The notes: generated by a model from the sequence alone, not told the origin. A stretch of 6,861 bases of DNA from JANRLJ01 sp034437895 (GCA_034437895.1 DAOTTO010000476.1:1-6861); one strand, 5' to 3'. Positions 1 through 5,695 are shown, numbered from the stretch's first letter. Made by a program: numbers and translations.

Positions 1-68
1 GAAATAACATTAAGCAACCATTTTACGAGTGAATTTGATGCAGGCTTTTCTTTAGGCGTATTTGTCAT
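1..68 (-). CDS. Possible N-terminus of a gene leaving the left edge (partial)
   Basis: Reading the minus strand from the ATG at 68, the frame is open to the window edge for 22 codons. It gives MTNTPKEKPASNSLVKWLLN followed by V and I. A polar, lysine-containing start followed by a hydrophobic stretch beginning at LVKWLL looks like the cytoplasmic tail and first helix of a membrane protein. An in-frame upstream ATG at 92 is an alternative start. Neither start has a strong Shine-Dalgarno. The gene would lie downstream of the FrcB-like binding protein on the same strand, where Frc-type operons usually place the permease, so a FrcC-like permease is one guess. However, a terminator and more than 500 bp of repeats lie between them. 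Too little is visible to assign a function, and chance remains possible. Confidence 0.4.
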   Translation of the reverse strand, partial: MTNTPKEKPASNSLVKWLLNVI

Positions 69-153
69 ACTTTTAACTCGCAATGACCTCATATTTGTCT
101 TTGTAGGGATACAGTAGGTTATGCCCCGACCTAAAAGACAACCGGATTTAGTG

Positions 154-350
154 TTATTTAACCTGAGTTTCGGACAGTGTTTTCATTCTATCCCCACCCC
201 TAAGTCCCCTCCCCACTTCGTAGAGAGGGGACTTAAAGAACCATTGCGAACCGTTTTTCTCCCCTTCGCCATGCAATGGCGAAGGGGTCGGGGGATGAGG
301 ACATCATAAAAGTTAATCAAAGTACGCTATCCAAAACTGAGGTTATTTAC
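154..350. repeat. Compound inverted-repeat element, MITE-like, about 197 bp
   Basis: Imperfect terminal inverted repeats are visible. Positions 154-177, reverse complemented, match 327-350 at 18 of 24 positions, sharing the cores ACCTGAGTTT and AAACTGAGGT. Inside are two strong hairpins. One has an 11-bp perfect stem (201-211 with 225-235, arm TAAGTCCCCTC). The other has a 12-bp perfect stem (261-272 with 276-287, arm CCCCTTCGCCAT) and a 3-nt loop. C-rich sequence before the first hairpin (191-200) and G-rich sequence after the second (284-294) could also pair, giving a nested structure. Both ends are followed by GTG, which may be a chance match or a 3-bp target duplication. No transposase is encoded, so a non-autonomous element or an intergenic REP-type repeat is the best reading. 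Confidence 0.6.
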
Positions 351-394
351 GTGTGTCTCCTTGAATTGTGGACACTCGAAAATAATTTGAAATT

Positions 395-461
395 TTTAAC
401 CACTAAGACACCAAGATTTTGAACTTAAGTCTCTGTGTCCTCTGTGATCTCTGTGGTTCAA
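395..461. repeat. Imperfect inverted repeat of the 'accacagagacacagag' type
   Basis: The left arm (about 395-416, TTTAACCACTAAGACACCAA) and the reverse complement of the right arm (about 430-461, which reads TTGAACCACAGAGATCACAG) share the pattern AACCACNNAGA followed by a CAC-rich stretch. A short AT-rich spacer lies between them. From memory, intergenic sequences of the type 'aaccacagagacacagagg' recur in many bacterial genomes, including Chloroflexota and Cyanobacteria. No protein is encoded. It could be a mobile REP-like unit or a decayed one, since the arms are imperfect. Confidence 0.5.
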
Positions 462-491
462 TATTTTCTGTTTTCTTTCATGTATTTACAT

Positions 492-582
492 AAGTAACCT
501 TCGGTAAATAATTGCAAAAAATAGGGTCTTTCGTAGGGGCGAGGCACGCCTCGCCCTTACAAAAACATATTGAAGGTTACTT
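492..582. repeat. Small palindromic element with perfect 11-bp terminal inverted repeats
   Basis: Perfect terminal inverted repeats AAGTAACCTTC (492-502) and GAAGGTTACTT (572-582) enclose an AT-rich left part and a strong central hairpin. The hairpin is GTAGGGGCGAGGC (533-545) with GCCTCGCCCTTAC (548-560), a 13-bp stem with a single G-T pair and a two-base loop. The hairpin type 'gtaggggcgaggc' is, from memory, a common dispersed repeat in Chloroflexota and some Cyanobacteria. The flanking terminal repeats make this copy look like a 91-bp non-autonomous mobile unit. Confidence 0.55.
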
Positions 583-593
583 TAAACAACAAA

Positions 594-622
594 TGATGGT
601 GTTAGCATCTCTAACACCATCA
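594..622 (-). terminator. Rho-independent terminator of the binding-protein gene
   Basis: A perfect 12-bp stem (594-605 with 611-622, arm TGATGGTGTTAG) with a 5-nt loop lies 24 bp past the stop codon of the minus-strand gene. Read on the minus strand it is followed by ATTTGTTGTTT, a T-rich though interrupted tail. Position and structure fit an intrinsic terminator. It implies that the binding-protein message usually ends here and does not run on through the repeats. Confidence 0.65.
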
Positions 623-646
623 CCGTCAAAAACTACAAATTATTGA

Positions 647-2638
647 TTAGCCCCAGCAATTTTCGAGGCCAAAGGCGGTGTCTTCGCTCTCGATGCCGTC
701 AACTGGATTGTCGGTGATAAGCGTCACGCCGGTATCGGTATAACCTTCCGGGGCTTCCCCAGTGATAGCATAGTGGGCAAGCGCCTCTACACCGAGGCTC
801 GCCATACGCAGCGGATACTGCTGCGATGTGGCAGCGATGCGTCCATCAACGACACCTTCCACCCCGGAACAGCCACCATCTACCGAAACAATCATGACAT
901 TATCGGCTACGCCTGCGTTCTCCAGCGCAGTATACGCACCGAATGCTGCTGGTTCGTTGATGGTATAAACCAGATTGATTTCGGGGTTAGCCACCAAGCA
1001 ATTTTCCATCGCGGTTTGACCGAGTGTTTGGTCGCCTTGGGTATCCTGTACGCACACGACCTGTTCGCTGTCCAATTCGATGCCATAGCCTTCAAGGAAA
1101 CCACCCTGACGCAATTCATTCACCGTAATACCCACCGGCAAACCCAATAAGGCGATGACCGCTTCGTCAGGATTTTCCAGCGTTGCCCGCGCATACTGCC
1201 CGATCAAGATACCCGCTTGGAAGTTATCCGTCGCAAACAGCCCATTGGTCGCATCTTCTGGGTTGGTGGGCGTATCGAGGGCGATAATGACCACGCCTTG
1301 TTCACGCGCCGCTTCGATGGTGGGGACAATCGCGGAGGAATCCGCAGGGACGAGCAGAATACCTTGTGCGCCCGCTGCGATCATATTTTCGATGGCGGTC
1401 ACTTGGCTGGCATTGTCTGTGTCGAACTGACCCGATGCCGTGAGCAGTGTAATGCCTAATTCATCAGCGGCGGCCTGTGCGCCTTCACGCATCTTGACAA
1501 AGAAGGGATTGGTTTCGGTCTTGGTAATCAGCCCGACGATGACTTCTTCGTCCAGTTCACCGATAGCCGCCGCCATTTCCTCAACGCTCATCATACCCGC
1601 AGATGTGCCGTCCATTTCCATTGCCATCGCAAGGATATCGGGGTCTTGGTCGCCCCAGCAGCTTTCATATCCAAAAGCCACGCCTTCGCTCTCGATACCC
1701 TCAACAGGATTAGCGGTGATGAGCGTCACGCCCGTATCGGTATAGCCAGAAGGTACTTCACCACCACGTATGGCGGCAACGATATTTTCCACGCCGAGGC
1801 TCGCCATACGCAGCGGATACTGTTGTGAGGTAGCGGCGATGCGTCCATCAATGACACCAGCGACACCCGTGCAACCCCCGTCTACCGAAACAATTGTCAC
1901 GCTGTCCTGTACGCCTGCATTCTCCAGCGCGGTATAAGCGCCGAAAGCGGCTGGCTCGTTGATGGTATAAACCAGATTGATTTCGGGGTTAGCCACCAAG
2001 CAATTTTCCATCGCCGTTTGACCGAGTGTTTGGTCGCCTTGTGTGTCCTGTACGCACACGACCTGTTCGCTGTCCAATTCGATGCCGTAGCCTTCGAGGA
2101 AACCGCCCTGGCGTAATTCATTGACGGTAATGCCTTCTGGCAAGCCCAATAAGGCAATAATGGCCTCGTCGGGATTTTCCACAGTCGCCCGCGCATACTC
2201 ACCGATCAACACACCCGCCCGGAAGTTATCCGTTGCGTACAGCGCGGTGGTCGCATCTTCTGGGTTGGTGGGCGTATCGAGCGCGATGACGATCACGCCT
2301 TGTTCACGCGCCGCTTCGATGCTCGGCACAATCGCCGAGGAGTCCGCAGGCACGAGCAGGATACCTTGTGCGCCTGCTGCCACCATATTTTCGATAGCGG
2401 TCACTTGGCTGGCATTATCGGTATCGAACTGACCGGATGCCGTGAGCAGCGTCACCCCTAATTCATCAGCGGCGGCTTGTGCGCCTTCGCGCATCTTAAC
2501 GAAGAAAGGATTGGTTTCGGTTTTTGTAATTAACCCGATTATGATCTCATCTTGAGCGACAAGGATATTAGAAATCCCGACACTCATGATAAGGGTAAGC
2601 AGGGCGAAAAGGATAAAAATTCTAGTTTTCTTTTGCAT
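647..2638 (-). CDS. frcB: Tandem-duplicated FrcB-like sugar ABC transporter substrate-binding protein
   Basis: This is a 663-residue secreted solute-binding protein, twice the normal length of its family. Residues 1 to about 29 are a signal peptide (MQKK, a hydrophobic core, then SNILVAQ). Residues 31-329 form one complete Peripla_BP_4 domain and 365-663 a second, joined by a 35-residue linker. The domains align without gaps at an offset of 334 residues and differ at 38 of 299 positions. Both carry IGLITKTETNPFF-type starts, DTDNASQV, ALDTPTNP, NEPAAFGAY, VSVDGGC, ATSQQYPL, and end in CWG. By memory these are hallmarks of the fructose-binding FrcB group, so fructose or a related sugar is the likely ligand. 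The protein should deliver sugar to an ABC permease outside the membrane. The start is supported by AGGAGAA seven bases upstream. The gene sits alone between its own promoter and terminator. The symbol rests on recalled similarity, not a search. Confidence 0.92.
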   Translation of the reverse strand: MQKKTRIFILFALLTLIMSVGISNILVAQDEIIIGLITKTETNPFFVKMREGAQAAADELGVTLLTASGQFDTDNASQVTAIENMVAAGAQGILLVPADSSAIVPSIEAAREQGVIVIALDTPTNPEDATTALYATDNFRAGVLIGEYARATVENPDEAIIALLGLPEGITVNELRQGGFLEGYGIELDSEQVVCVQDTQGDQTLGQTAMENCLVANPEINLVYTINEPAAFGAYTALENAGVQDSVTIVSVDGGCTGVAGVIDGRIAATSQQYPLRMASLGVENIVAAIRGGEVPSGYTDTGVTLITANPVEGIESEGVAFGYESCWGDQDPDILAMAMEMDGTSAGMMSVEEMAAAIGELDEEVIVGLITKTETNPFFVKMREGAQAAADELGITLLTASGQFDTDNASQVTAIENMIAAGAQGILLVPADSSAIVPTIEAAREQGVVIIALDTPTNPEDATNGLFATDNFQAGILIGQYARATLENPDEAVIALLGLPVGITVNELRQGGFLEGYGIELDSEQVVCVQDTQGDQTLGQTAMENCLVANPEINLVYTINEPAAFGAYTALENAGVADNVMIVSVDGGCSGVEGVVDGRIAATSQQYPLRMASLGVEALAHYAITGEAPEGYTDTGVTLITDNPVDGIESEDTAFGLENCWG
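650..2548 (-). repeat. Intragenic tandem duplication, two 897-bp units 1002 bp apart
   Basis: Unit 1 is 1652-2548 and unit 2 is 650-1546, each encoding a whole binding domain, with 1547-1651 encoding the linker. The copies differ throughout at synonymous and conservative sites, so this is a genuine old duplication, not an assembly echo. Divergence is patchy. Positions 954-1084 differ from 1956-2086 at only three sites (1013, 1040 and 1043), while the adjoining stretch 1087-1200 differs from its partner at clearly more than one site in ten. The last part of each unit, encoding residues about 285-297 and 619-631, is the most divergent. Confidence 0.92.
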
Positions 2639-2642
2639 GACT

Positions 2643-2649
2643 TTCTCCT
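2643..2649 (-). promoter_or_regulatory. Ribosome binding site of the FrcB-like gene
   Basis: On the minus strand AGGAGAA is followed by AGTC and then the ATG at 2638. This is a strong, well-spaced Shine-Dalgarno and it fixes the start codon. Confidence 0.85.
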
Positions 2650-2764
2650 AAATAGATCGAAATTTTTTGGGCAAGAAGGTCTGAATTAAGTAAAACCGAA
2701 AAGTCGCTTTATCTGTAATCCTCCATCGCTTTCAATTTCCCCTTTTTTCAGCTTCTCAAAAGTA

Positions 2765-2792
2765 ATTGTAACCGATTACATGGTTTTGTCAA
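2765..2792 (-). promoter_or_regulatory. Sigma-70-type promoter of the FrcB-like gene
   Basis: On the minus strand a perfect -35 TTGACA (2787-2792) is followed after 16 bp by TACAAT (2765-2770), one base from the -10 consensus. Transcription would start near 2758, leaving a leader of about 120 nt. The LacI-type operator at 2767-2780 sits inside the spacer and overlaps the -10 element. Confidence 0.7.
2767..2780. promoter_or_regulatory. LacI/CcpA-family operator TGTAACCGATTACA
   Basis: TGTAA-N-CG-N-TTACA is a symmetric 14-bp site with the central CG typical of LacI-family operators, and it also fits the cre pattern. It lies between -35 and -10 of the promoter, where a bound regulator would block RNA polymerase. 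A sugar-responsive LacI-family repressor is therefore the expected regulator. No such gene is in the window. Confidence 0.65.
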
Positions 2793-2819
2793 AAAGTTAT
2801 GTAAGGTTTCTTTTGTTCT

Positions 2820-3371
2820 TTAGGGAGATTGCACCACAATCGAAATGTCGTAATCGACTGCTGCTACTAAGCCAATCCAAAACGGACGGACGAGTTCATA
2901 GGGGCAGTCGCCTTCAGTGACGAAATGCAGCGTGATGAGGATGGTTTTCGCCGCGTCGTCACGCTGCACGTTGATTACGTCATGCCGCGCTGTGCAGCCG
3001 ACTCCGTAGCGCCATAAACCCGCCAACACTCGCCCACTGCTAAAATCGAAAGGATTACGCCGCACGGGACGGCGACATAAGCGGCTGTTATCCGCTAAAT
3101 CATAAAAACGGCTGAGGGCTTCATCATTTTTGAGGACGAATATGCGCCCCACCGCGTCCAGCGCCGACTCAAAACAAATGCCATTCATGACGGCGATTTC
3201 GTCTGTCCATGTATAAAAGGTATCGATTGTCGGGGTGGGGGCGGGTAAAGTCGTGATGGGCAGCGAAGGCGCGGGACGTAATCCACATCCGCTGCATACG
3301 CCCAACAGCACTAAGAAAACAATCTTCGGAAATAATTGATGAAAAGCTATTCGCTGTGTACCGTAAGTCAT
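2820..3371 (-). CDS. Small secreted protein, probable lipoprotein, unknown function
   Basis: This is a 183-residue protein that I do not recognise. Residues about 15-28 form a hydrophobic export segment (KIVFLVLLGVCSG) ending at Cys29. SGC at 27-29 resembles the end of a lipobox, although Cys at -3 is unusual, and Cys26 is an alternative. A Pro/Thr-rich spacer follows (RPAPSLPITTLPAPTPT, residues 32-48), as is common between a lipid anchor and a folded domain. The remaining part has four cysteines (66, 99, 126, 156), enough for two disulfides, and ends in alternating beta-like segments. It is probably anchored on the outer face of the membrane. It starts 46 bp from a divergent phosphoesterase gene. 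The start codon has a weak ribosome site. The gene ends just upstream of the FrcB-like promoter, with no clear terminator between them. Confidence 0.75.
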   Translation of the reverse strand: MTYGTQRIAFHQLFPKIVFLVLLGVCSGCGLRPAPSLPITTLPAPTPTIDTFYTWTDEIAVMNGICFESALDAVGRIFVLKNDEALSRFYDLADNSRLCRRPVRRNPFDFSSGRVLAGLWRYGVGCTARHDVINVQRDDAAKTILITLHFVTEGDCPYELVRPFWIGLVAAVDYDISIVVQSP

Positions 3372-3372
3372 G

Positions 3373-3384
3373 GTAACATGTTAC
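3373..3384. promoter_or_regulatory. Perfect 12-bp palindrome in the divergent intergenic gap
   Basis: GTAACATGTTAC is a perfect palindrome just upstream of the lipoprotein start and within the 46-bp gap shared with the phosphoesterase gene. Its place suggests a dimeric regulator binding site that could affect both genes. No regulator is visible nearby, and a 12-bp palindrome in AT-rich DNA could be chance. Confidence 0.35.
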
Positions 3385-3400
3385 TATTATCATCCGTGAA

Positions 3401-3406
3401 ATTATA
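3401..3406 (-). promoter_or_regulatory. Possible -10 box of the lipoprotein gene
   Basis: On the minus strand this reads TATAAT, a perfect -10 match, 30 bp before the start codon at 3371. No good -35 is seen at the expected distance, which would fall inside the divergent coding sequence. The call is tentative. Confidence 0.35.
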
Positions 3407-3417
3407 GGTAAGCTCTC

Positions 3418-4149
3418 ATGCGTATTCTTGTTATTTCCGACATCCATGCCAACTACACTGCTTTCGACACGGTTCTTCAGCACGCGCAGGGGGAATGGGA
3501 TTATGTTTGGTGCTTAGGGGATGTCGTCGGTTATGGGCCAGACCCGAATGAATGTGTCGAGCGTCTGCGCCAACTGCCGCATCTGTGTCTGGCAGGCAAT
3601 CATGATTGGGCAGCCTTAGATCGGCTGGATATTCGCACCTTTAACCCGGATGCCCGCCGTGCCGTCGATTGGACACGCGAAACGCTGACGGAAGAAAATA
3701 CCCGCTGGCTAAAAGCCCTGCCGACCACGTTTGTCATCGGGCAGTATACGCTCGTCCATGCCAGCCCGCGCGAACCTATTTGGGAGTATATCTTAGAACC
3801 GTTGGTCGCCGCGCTGAACTTTCCGCATTTTGAAACGCCGTATTGCATCGTCGGGCATACCCATCAGCCCGTGATTTACGAATTGGTCAATGATAACGGC
3901 GAAACCGACGCGCTTAAGCCGATGTATAATCAGCCGCGCCAGCTTAACGGACACCGCCAGATCATTAACCCCGGCAGCGTCGGGCAGCCGCGTGATGCCG
4001 ATCCCCGCGCCGCGTATGCGCTCCTTGACTTCGAGAAGAACATTTTCGAGCATCGCCGGATAGAATATGACATTCATTCTGTGCAGCGCCGGATGCGTGA
4101 AGCCGATTTGCCAGAACGCCTCATCGCTCGTTTGGAGCATGGCTGGTAA
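3418..4149 (+). CDS. Calcineurin-like metallophosphoesterase (MJ0912/YfcE-like)
   Basis: This is a 243-residue cytosolic phosphoesterase with a two-metal active site. The family motifs appear in order: SDIH (Asp8, His10), GDVVGYGPDP (Asp35), GNHD (Asn61, His62), VHASP (His114) and GHTH (His147, His149), followed by INPGSVGQPRD at 183-193. All expected metal ligands are present, so it should be active. The C-terminal pattern YALLDFE, EYDI, LPERLIARL is typical of the group recalled as Pesterase_MJ0912. The substrate cannot be told from sequence, since members range over cyclic nucleotides and other phosphodiesters. ApaH- or PrpE-type activity is not supported over others. The ATG at 3418 has AGG about nine bases upstream. 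The length is normal. It is monocistronic, divergent from the small lipoprotein gene, and followed by a strong terminator. Confidence 0.92.
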   Translation: MRILVISDIHANYTAFDTVLQHAQGEWDYVWCLGDVVGYGPDPNECVERLRQLPHLCLAGNHDWAALDRLDIRTFNPDARRAVDWTRETLTEENTRWLKALPTTFVIGQYTLVHASPREPIWEYILEPLVAALNFPHFETPYCIVGHTHQPVIYELVNDNGETDALKPMYNQPRQLNGHRQIINPGSVGQPRDADPRAAYALLDFEKNIFEHRRIEYDIHSVQRRMREADLPERLIARLEHGW

Positions 4150-4164
4150 TTTTTAACAGGCAAT

Positions 4165-4194
4165 AAAAAAGCGCGGACACATTCGCGCTTTTTT
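4165..4194. terminator. Bidirectional Rho-independent terminator
   Basis: An 11-bp perfect stem pairs AAAAAAGCGCG (4165-4175) with CGCGCTTTTTT (4184-4194) around an 8-nt loop. The A-run on the left and T-run on the right let it work in both directions. It lies between the convergent ends of the phosphoesterase (4149) and TIR-WD40 (4213) genes and should insulate them. Confidence 0.9.
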
Positions 4195-4212
4195 GTTTTG
4201 TTAACCTATCCA

Positions 4213-5631
4213 TCAGTGACCGTTTGCTGCGCCGCGCCCTACGCCCCAGAATTTGATGGTGCTGTCCCCGGAAGCCGTCGCCAACAACGTCCCATCCGGC
4301 GAGAAAATAACCGAATTCGCCCAGCTTTGATGCCCGTGAATCACGCTTAATTCGCGCTGTGAGGCTAAATCCCACAGGCGGATGGTTTTATCTTTTGAGG
4401 TCGAGGCCAACAAGCGTCCGTCCGGCGAAAACGCGACCCCGATCACCTCTTCGGTGTGTCCGGTCAGGCAGGCGACTTCGCGCATATTGACCATATCCCA
4501 CAGGCGGATCGTTTTGTCCTTAGAGGTCGAGGCAAGCAGTGCGCCATTGGGTGAAAATGTGATGGCGTTGACCCAACTGGTATGCCCGATTAAAAACACC
4601 GGCTTGGCACGGGACATAGTGCGGAGATTTTGCGGGTCAACTTCCCACAGGCGAATCGTGCTGTCTTGCGAAGCGGTGACGATCACAGGCGGATAGGCGT
4701 TATCGACATTCGGCGAAAAAGTCACCGCATACACATGGCTGGCATGTGCCAACGCCACCAAGCCATCTTCGCGTCCGATGGCACGGATGCGGCTAATGTC
4801 GCGGATATGCACACTTTTATCATACGAGGCAGAAGCTAAAAGCCGTCCATCTGATGAAAAAGCCACCGAATAGACCGGCTCGTGATGATCGCTAAAACGG
4901 GCGAATTCATACGGCTGCGGCAGATGATCGACATCCCACAAGCGCACCGTCGCATCATTGGAGCAAGAGGCCAATAAGCCGCCATCGCTGGAAAAAGCCA
5001 CCGCCCACACAGAGGCTTGGTGCGCGTCAATCGCCGCTATCGGTGAGTTTTCGCCATAAGCGAGTCCGCGTGCATCCCAGATGCACAGGGTATTATCGTT
5101 TGAGCCGGATGCTAGAAATTCGCCATTGGGTGAAAAAGCGACTGCGCGTACCCAACTCTGATGACCTCTTAGCGTCGCCACTTCGGTCAGTGAGGAAATC
5201 GTTTTGGCGGTAATGCGTGTCTCGTCATTATCAGCGACGGTCAAGCGTTTTTCCAACTCATTCAAAGCGGCACTCATCCGTTTATCTTGAGGCCAAGCTG
5301 TGAAATCAATCGGAAGTGTGTTGAGCAAAAATGCGAACTCACCTAAATCGCGCACAGGCCGCAGCAAGACCGATAAAATCGGGGTTTGTTGGTCATTTGC
5401 CCAGTGAACTTCTCGCTGCACTAGCGGTGAATCCAGTGCATCTGGGCTTTGAATCAGCACTACAAAATCACGCCCTTTGATCTCATTGCCCATACGGCGT
5501 GTGAAGGTGCCGCCTGTCATCAACCGTTCATAATCGACGAATACATCAATACCGCGTCCGCGCAGTTGGGTTGCGATATAAAGCGCCGCTTCACCATCTT
5601 GTTGGGTATAGCTCAAGTAGATACGTTTCAT
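4213..5631 (-). CDS. TIR domain-WD40 beta-propeller fusion protein
   Basis: This is a 472-residue protein with no signal peptide or membrane segment, so it is cytosolic. Residues 1 to about 130 are a TIR_2-type TIR domain: RIYLSYTQQD (beta-A), GIDVFVDYERLMTGGTF (beta-B and BB loop), FVVLIQSPDALDSPLVQREV, then PILSVLLRPV. Glu74 in VQREVHWA aligns with the catalytic glutamate of NAD+-cleaving TIR domains such as SARM1. After a linker (about 131-151) come seven WD40 repeats starting near 154, 200, 246, 291, 347, 389 and 431. Most carry the SPDG-type turn and end in WD or a variant, which is enough for a closed seven-blade propeller. The propeller may sense a partner and the TIR may signal or deplete NAD+, as in some bacterial immune proteins, but this is inference. 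The start at 5631 has AAGG about 12 bases upstream, which is weak. It is divergent from another propeller gene. Confidence 0.92.
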   Translation of the reverse strand: MKRIYLSYTQQDGEAALYIATQLRGRGIDVFVDYERLMTGGTFTRRMGNEIKGRDFVVLIQSPDALDSPLVQREVHWANDQQTPILSVLLRPVRDLGEFAFLLNTLPIDFTAWPQDKRMSAALNELEKRLTVADNDETRITAKTISSLTEVATLRGHQSWVRAVAFSPNGEFLASGSNDNTLCIWDARGLAYGENSPIAAIDAHQASVWAVAFSSDGGLLASCSNDATVRLWDVDHLPQPYEFARFSDHHEPVYSVAFSSDGRLLASASYDKSVHIRDISRIRAIGREDGLVALAHASHVYAVTFSPNVDNAYPPVIVTASQDSTIRLWEVDPQNLRTMSRAKPVFLIGHTSWVNAITFSPNGALLASTSKDKTIRLWDMVNMREVACLTGHTEEVIGVAFSPDGRLLASTSKDKTIRLWDLASQRELSVIHGHQSWANSVIFSPDGTLLATASGDSTIKFWGVGRGAANGH

Positions 5632-5666
5632 GTGGGCGATTTACCTTGCAAATTTGTGATAATCTC

Positions 5667-5695
5667 AGTATGGCAAAAGCGAAATGACCCGTCAA
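5667..5695 (-). promoter_or_regulatory. Candidate promoter of the TIR-WD40 gene
   Basis: On the minus strand TTGACG (5690-5695) and CATACT (5667-5672) are separated by 17 bp. The -35 matches the consensus at five of six positions and the -10 at four of six. A start near 5660 would give a leader of about 28 nt. No clear operator is visible in the region. Confidence 0.45.

Larger units (their letters stand above)
69..646. other. Gene-poor, repeat-rich intergenic region
   Basis: I see no convincing gene in this stretch. It is mostly AT-rich and holds three structurally distinct inverted-repeat elements (about 154-350, 395-461 and 492-582) followed by the terminator hairpin of the binding-protein gene at 594-622. 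The only short open frame, at 121-309 on the plus strand, runs through the hairpins of the first element. Its proline- and arginine-rich product looks like translated repeat rather than protein. Three unrelated elements packed side by side suggest a tolerant landing site between transcription units. Confidence 0.75.

Noticed and set aside
121..309. 62-residue plus-strand open frame
   Set aside because: It lies across the two hairpins of the 154-350 element, has a composition dictated by the repeats, and has no ribosome site.
154..622. CRISPR array
   Set aside because: The repeats are inverted, not direct, are of different sequence and size, and show no regular spacers.
773..2432. Several open frames antisense to, or in another frame of, the FrcB-like gene
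   Set aside because: They overlap a clearly real gene, occur in matching positions in both repeat units as expected of shadows, and show no protein-family features.
650..2548. Assembly artefact as the cause of the tandem repeat
   Set aside because: The two units differ at many silent and 38 amino-acid positions and are joined by a unique linker, which a duplicated contig segment would not show.
2639..2758. Riboswitch in the 120-nt leader of the FrcB-like gene
   Set aside because: I see no conserved aptamer motif or leader terminator. The operator at the promoter already explains regulation.
2820..3371. PrcB-like protease-complex domain in the small lipoprotein
   Set aside because: Only a loose resemblance in beta-strand spacing is seen. 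The expected motifs are missing, so no family name is given.
3793..4140. Minus-strand open frame opposite the phosphoesterase
   Set aside because: It is antisense to a gene with every catalytic motif intact and has no recognisable features.
3418..4149. Assignment as ApaH or PrpE
   Set aside because: The core motifs are shared by the whole calcineurin-like superfamily, and the C-terminal pattern fits the MJ0912-like group better.
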